From assembly GCA_019022495.1 (NCBI GenBank), contig JAFEKR010000022.1, forward strand, positions 960,514 to 1,024,513: 64,000 nt of DNA. The letters run 5' to 3'. The position numbers were made by a program, and so were the translations under genes. The notes beneath the pieces are model-generated. The model had not been told where the DNA came from. It made no database searches and saw only the letters and a program-made list of their open reading frames with translations. Shown in pieces: positions 60,955 to 64,000 of the stretch (positions are counted from its first letter, which is position 1; each line of letters starts with the position of its first letter). The stretch comes from Epichloe hybrida (taxonomy: Eukaryota > Ascomycota > Sordariomycetes > Hypocreales > Clavicipitaceae).

Positions 60955-61932
60955 ATGCAGAAGTCACATTTGTTGCGGAACCAGTCCGGAGGGAGATCTC
61001 GACTGACTCTATGGGTAGCCGTTGCAATCCTGCTACTCACGTTCTGGCTTGGCCGCCATCTTCTATATACGACCTGGACTCTCGCTGCCCTCCGCGTATT
61101 CTGGCACGAGAATGCCTCGCAATTCATCATCTCGCAATCAAACGACAATTTTGATGTAACATTTGCCAATTACAGCAAGGCACAGGTCAGCGCCGAACCA
61201 TACCAAGACCTTGTTCCCCCCATTTTGCACCATATCGCCCTCGGTGACACCGAAGGCCGCTGGAAGAGCCGATGGGGTGACTCGGTGCAGAGCTGCGTTG
61301 ATGTTCATCCAGGCTGGGAATCCCACATTTGGACCGACGACAATGCCAGCAAGTTCGTGGCCGAAAAATTCCCCCAACTCAAAGAACTCTGGGACAGCTA
61401 TCATTATCCCGTAGAGAGGATCGACGCTCTCCGATATATGCTTTTGTATGCATATGGGGGTGTGGTTTTGGACATGGACCTCAAATGCAAGCGGGGTCTC
61501 GGGCCGCTGCGACGATTCTCTTTCGTTGCTCCGGAAGCGCATCCAACTGGGTTCTCCATCGGATTCATGATGGCGAGCAAAGAGAACGCGTTTGTCGGTG
61601 ACATTGTGCGTAATCTTACCGTCTACAACAAGCAGTGGCTCGGTTTGCCATACGCGACTGTCATGTTCAGTACTGGATGTCATTTTGCGTCCGTCATCCA
61701 CGTCTACGAATCAAATCGAACAGACCTGAAGATCCTGCCAGGGCCTTTGCACAGCTTGAACGGCAGGGTGTCAACGCCTATTTTCGACCACTTGGGCAGC
61801 TCGTCGTGGCACTCGTACGACGCAAAGCTGATAGTGACGATTGGAAGCCGGGTTAATCTGATTTTCTTCTTCTTTGTGGGAGTTGCGCTGGCGCTATTTT
61901 TAAGAAAGAAGTCGCTGTTGCGACGATTTTAA
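60955..61932 (+). CDS. GT32-family glycosyltransferase, MIPC-synthase (SUR1/CSH1) like
   Basis: 325 residues, single exon. Type II membrane enzyme of the Golgi: an N-terminal anchor LTLWVAVAILLLTFWLG (about residues 18-36) and the GT32 core PPILHHIALGD...HPGWESHIWTDDN. It continues with YPVERIDALRYMLLYAYGGVVLDMDLKCKRGL, carrying the nucleotide-sugar/metal-binding DMD motif at residues 173-175, and ends in a second hydrophobic segment (LIFFFFVGVALALFL) with a basic tail. This layout fits the catalytic subunit of inositol-phosphorylceramide mannosyltransferase. An OCH1-like capsular-polysaccharide relative is the alternative. The ATG follows ccaccATGC context. Another GT32 gene follows 1 kb downstream in the same orientation. 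Confidence 0.87.
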   Translation: MQKSHLLRNQSGGRSRLTLWVAVAILLLTFWLGRHLLYTTWTLAALRVFWHENASQFIISQSNDNFDVTFANYSKAQVSAEPYQDLVPPILHHIALGDTEGRWKSRWGDSVQSCVDVHPGWESHIWTDDNASKFVAEKFPQLKELWDSYHYPVERIDALRYMLLYAYGGVVLDMDLKCKRGLGPLRRFSFVAPEAHPTGFSIGFMMASKENAFVGDIVRNLTVYNKQWLGLPYATVMFSTGCHFASVIHVYESNRTDLKILPGPLHSLNGRVSTPIFDHLGSSSWHSYDAKLIVTIGSRVNLIFFFFVGVALALFLRKKSLLRRF

Positions 61933-62957
61933 TACCCTTGAAACAAGCCCCTAATATCATGGTCTGACCTGTCCGCATCACGATTCCTTCACGCACGTGC
62001 CATGCCTGTCACACATGAAGAAGGGTCGACGGGGCCGGCCAGTCGAGTCAAGGCCACTTGAACTGCATCATGCCGCATCTACATACACATATACTTGCGG
62101 GTTTATTCTCTAGCGCACGGTCCATAGAAACCTCTGATGGACAATTTTGTCCGAAATTAATGTCAAGTTTTTAACGTTTTGTAAGCCATCTAGGTGCGTC
62201 TGCGTGAACGTCTTGGTAAAACTAGACCATCAAAATGCTTAGCTTGAAAATGCGGTGATGGATGGTGTCGTGAGCGAGCTCCGTGCGGAAAAGCAAAGCA
62301 AAAGCAAAAAAAAAAAAAAAAAAAGAGTCCGTGTACCCAGTTGCTCCTTGTGCAGTACATAGATGAACGGCAGAGATATTTTTCGCCAAGAATAGCCTCT
62401 GAGCCGATCAGTTACCGGCCATCATCCATCAATTTTTTTTATTAATTTGCGAAGATAAAATCAAGCCCCACCCATTCAGCTGGGTCTTCTGCATGATTCC
62501 CAGTCACGCGACTTGCTCCGCACGGAGTACTCTGTAGTCCGTTGTAATCCGTAGTCCGTATGTATGTACTCCGTATTACAGTGGGTGTACTCCGTGCGCA
62601 CACCCCTTTTACTTGTTACAGGCGTCAGTCTCCACTCGAATGCAGCCGCCCCTTGGTGCCAGGCCCGGAGCGCGCGGGCACTGGGCACCGGGCCTTGATG
62701 GGTCGCGAGGTTCTAGCCAATAAGTGCGCCCTGTCATTGCTCCTGGGCCCTGGCATCAAAAGAAAGATTCGAGTCTCAAACTTTGGCTTCCACGTTCTTT
62801 GCCACTGTTCCGACCGGCCCGTGCGATCGCATTCAAGGCGCGAACTGGGCCTTTCTCAGAATGAGACGAGCACAAGTCCTCGTCAGTAATTCTCCACATC
62901 GAGACTGACGGGTCGCTCCTCTTTCGACATTCATCCGACCTAGCGATCGCGCCAAAT
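61933..62957. other. Intergenic region between two GT32 genes
   Basis: No supported gene. It contains A runs near 62309-62325 and a cluster of short imperfect direct and inverted repeats around 62515-62605 built on tccgtagt/gtactccgt. Confidence 0.5.
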
Positions 62958-64000
62958 ATGCTACTTTCACCTCGGATCCCGAGGGTTCGACCTCGTACCC
63001 TCGCGCTTGGCGGGTTCGTGCTCTGCATTGTGCTTTGGACACTCTTACCTGTCACCAGGAGCGGACCTCGGCTGTTGGATAAGGCGGCGATCCAGCAAAG
63101 GTTTCCAGCGGCTTGGGAGCATATTCAACAAAATAACAAGACTGGCGGAGGTACTTTTCTTCCCAATCGCTTGCCCGCGCCTGCTTGTAGCATCTGATAA
63201 GGCTGGCTAACTAATGCGACCCCGACAGCCTGGTATCTTCCTCCTTCATGGCAGGGCCATCACCCCGAACCTCGGAATATCCTCGAAGCCGCGCAGTTTG
63301 CCACGAACGCTGCCAAATCAGCTCCCCACCGACAGATTCCTTACTCGAACATTCCACTGGTCGTACATCAAAAATGGAATGACAACGACTTGACGAGATT
63401 GAACGAGGGCCTACTCACCTACGTCGAGAAATGGCTCCGGTACAGCATATCTGCGAACGACACTTTTCGAGAAATGGCGTATTTCTGGTGGGCTGACGAT
63501 GGCGTGGCCATGTTGGTGAATGAAAAGGAGAGCCATTTTCTTCAAGACTTCCAGACCAAGTTTTCGACGGTTGAGAGAGTCGACGTCTTTCGCGTGTTGG
63601 TCTGCAAGTGGTTTGGGGGTATTGTAAGTCTCTGATCTCGACCATGGAAACTAGGCCAGACCCTTTTGTTGTCCGAAATGATTGAGTAATGAGTGTCCTG
63701 ACTCTCATGGGTGGTAGTATGGCGATGTTGATACCGAGCCGCTCAAGCATCCTGCCGATTGGATTCGAAAAGAAGACATATCAGTATGGGTCGACGACCA
63801 AACCGGGAGCTCGTACGGGAAAGAAGACGCGCCTGAGAAGCCGAACCCTGTAGGAGCTGAGATGCAGGACATCAGACCTGTTAACCTGCTCTGGGGCCTA
63901 GAGGCCGACACCGACCCCAGCACCAACCAGTACTGGCGCATGGGCTACAACTATCCTGTGCAGTTGACCAACTGGGCAATGGCTTCGGCCCGCCAACATC
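62958..64000 (+). CDS. GT32-family glycosyltransferase, OCH1-like (3' end outside window)
   Basis: Second type II glycosyltransferase. Exons join(62958..63150,63229..63623,63718..>64000), GT-AG introns with donors GTACTT and GTAAGT. An N-terminal anchor (LALGGFVLCIVLWTLL, about residues 15-30) is followed by the alpha-1,6-mannosyltransferase OCH1-type pattern IPLVVHQKWNDND, a VERVDVFRVLVCKWFGGI stretch, and after the second intron YGDVDTEPLKHPADW with the DxD motif at residues 199-201. The reading frame is open at the window edge. It probably works in Golgi N-glycan or surface mannan synthesis; the acceptor is not predictable. Divergent from the upstream GT32 apart from the core motifs. Confidence 0.87.

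Overview
This 64 kb window comes from a filamentous ascomycete. The evidence is short GT-AG introns (about 60-200 bp), orthologs of typical Pezizomycotina genes, and a sharply bounded AT-rich block that carries the CpA-to-TpA signature of repeat-induced point mutation (RIP). Gene content and protein style suggest Sordariomycetes, probably Hypocreales and perhaps Clavicipitaceae. That placement is inference.

Layout. (1) 1-4.3 kb: the 3' part of a SCH9/SCK1-type AGC kinase, then a complete four-exon glucose-6-phosphate isomerase. (2) 5.33-28.57 kb: a RIP-degraded transposon block that can be read as three nested layers. A minus-strand Ty1/copia element (233-bp LTRs, 5-bp target duplication ctttc) contains a plus-strand Ty3/gypsy array LTR-internal-LTR-internal-LTR (three 267-bp LTRs, 5-bp duplication agagg). 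The second gypsy unit contains a 2,022-bp hAT-like element (10-bp inverted ends, 8-bp duplication ctcccctg). A small Mutator-type MITE (9-bp duplication) lies just beyond the right edge. (3) 31-46.7 kb, gene-dense: mannitol-1-phosphate 5-dehydrogenase, a secreted DUF4419 protein, a HAUS6-like augmin subunit, mitochondrial ribosomal protein bS21m, an RBM25/PWI splicing factor, a DUF2235 hydrolase and a membrane-anchored short-chain dehydrogenase. (4) 47.6-54.5 kb, more accessory: a CBM18-chitin deacetylase with a reading-frame break, a second MITE-like element, a siderophore-type MFS transporter and an NLR-like (NB-ARC/NACHT) pseudogene. (5) 54.8-64 kb: a TauD-type dioxygenase, a GH16 glucanase-like enzyme, the GPI-anchor de-N-acetylase GPI12 and two GT32 glycosyltransferases, the last one cut by the window end.

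How the genes relate. Glucose-6-phosphate isomerase and mannitol-1-phosphate dehydrogenase share fructose-6-phosphate, and they flank the transposon block. The distal genes lean towards surface glycans (chitin deacetylase, GH16, GPI12, two GT32). No secondary-metabolite cluster, tRNA, rRNA or CRISPR array was seen. The most unusual content is the transposon stratigraphy (chromodomain loss by microhomology deletion, three-LTR array, hAT-like insertion), the two related MITEs, and two GC-AG introns with identical GCAAGT donors.
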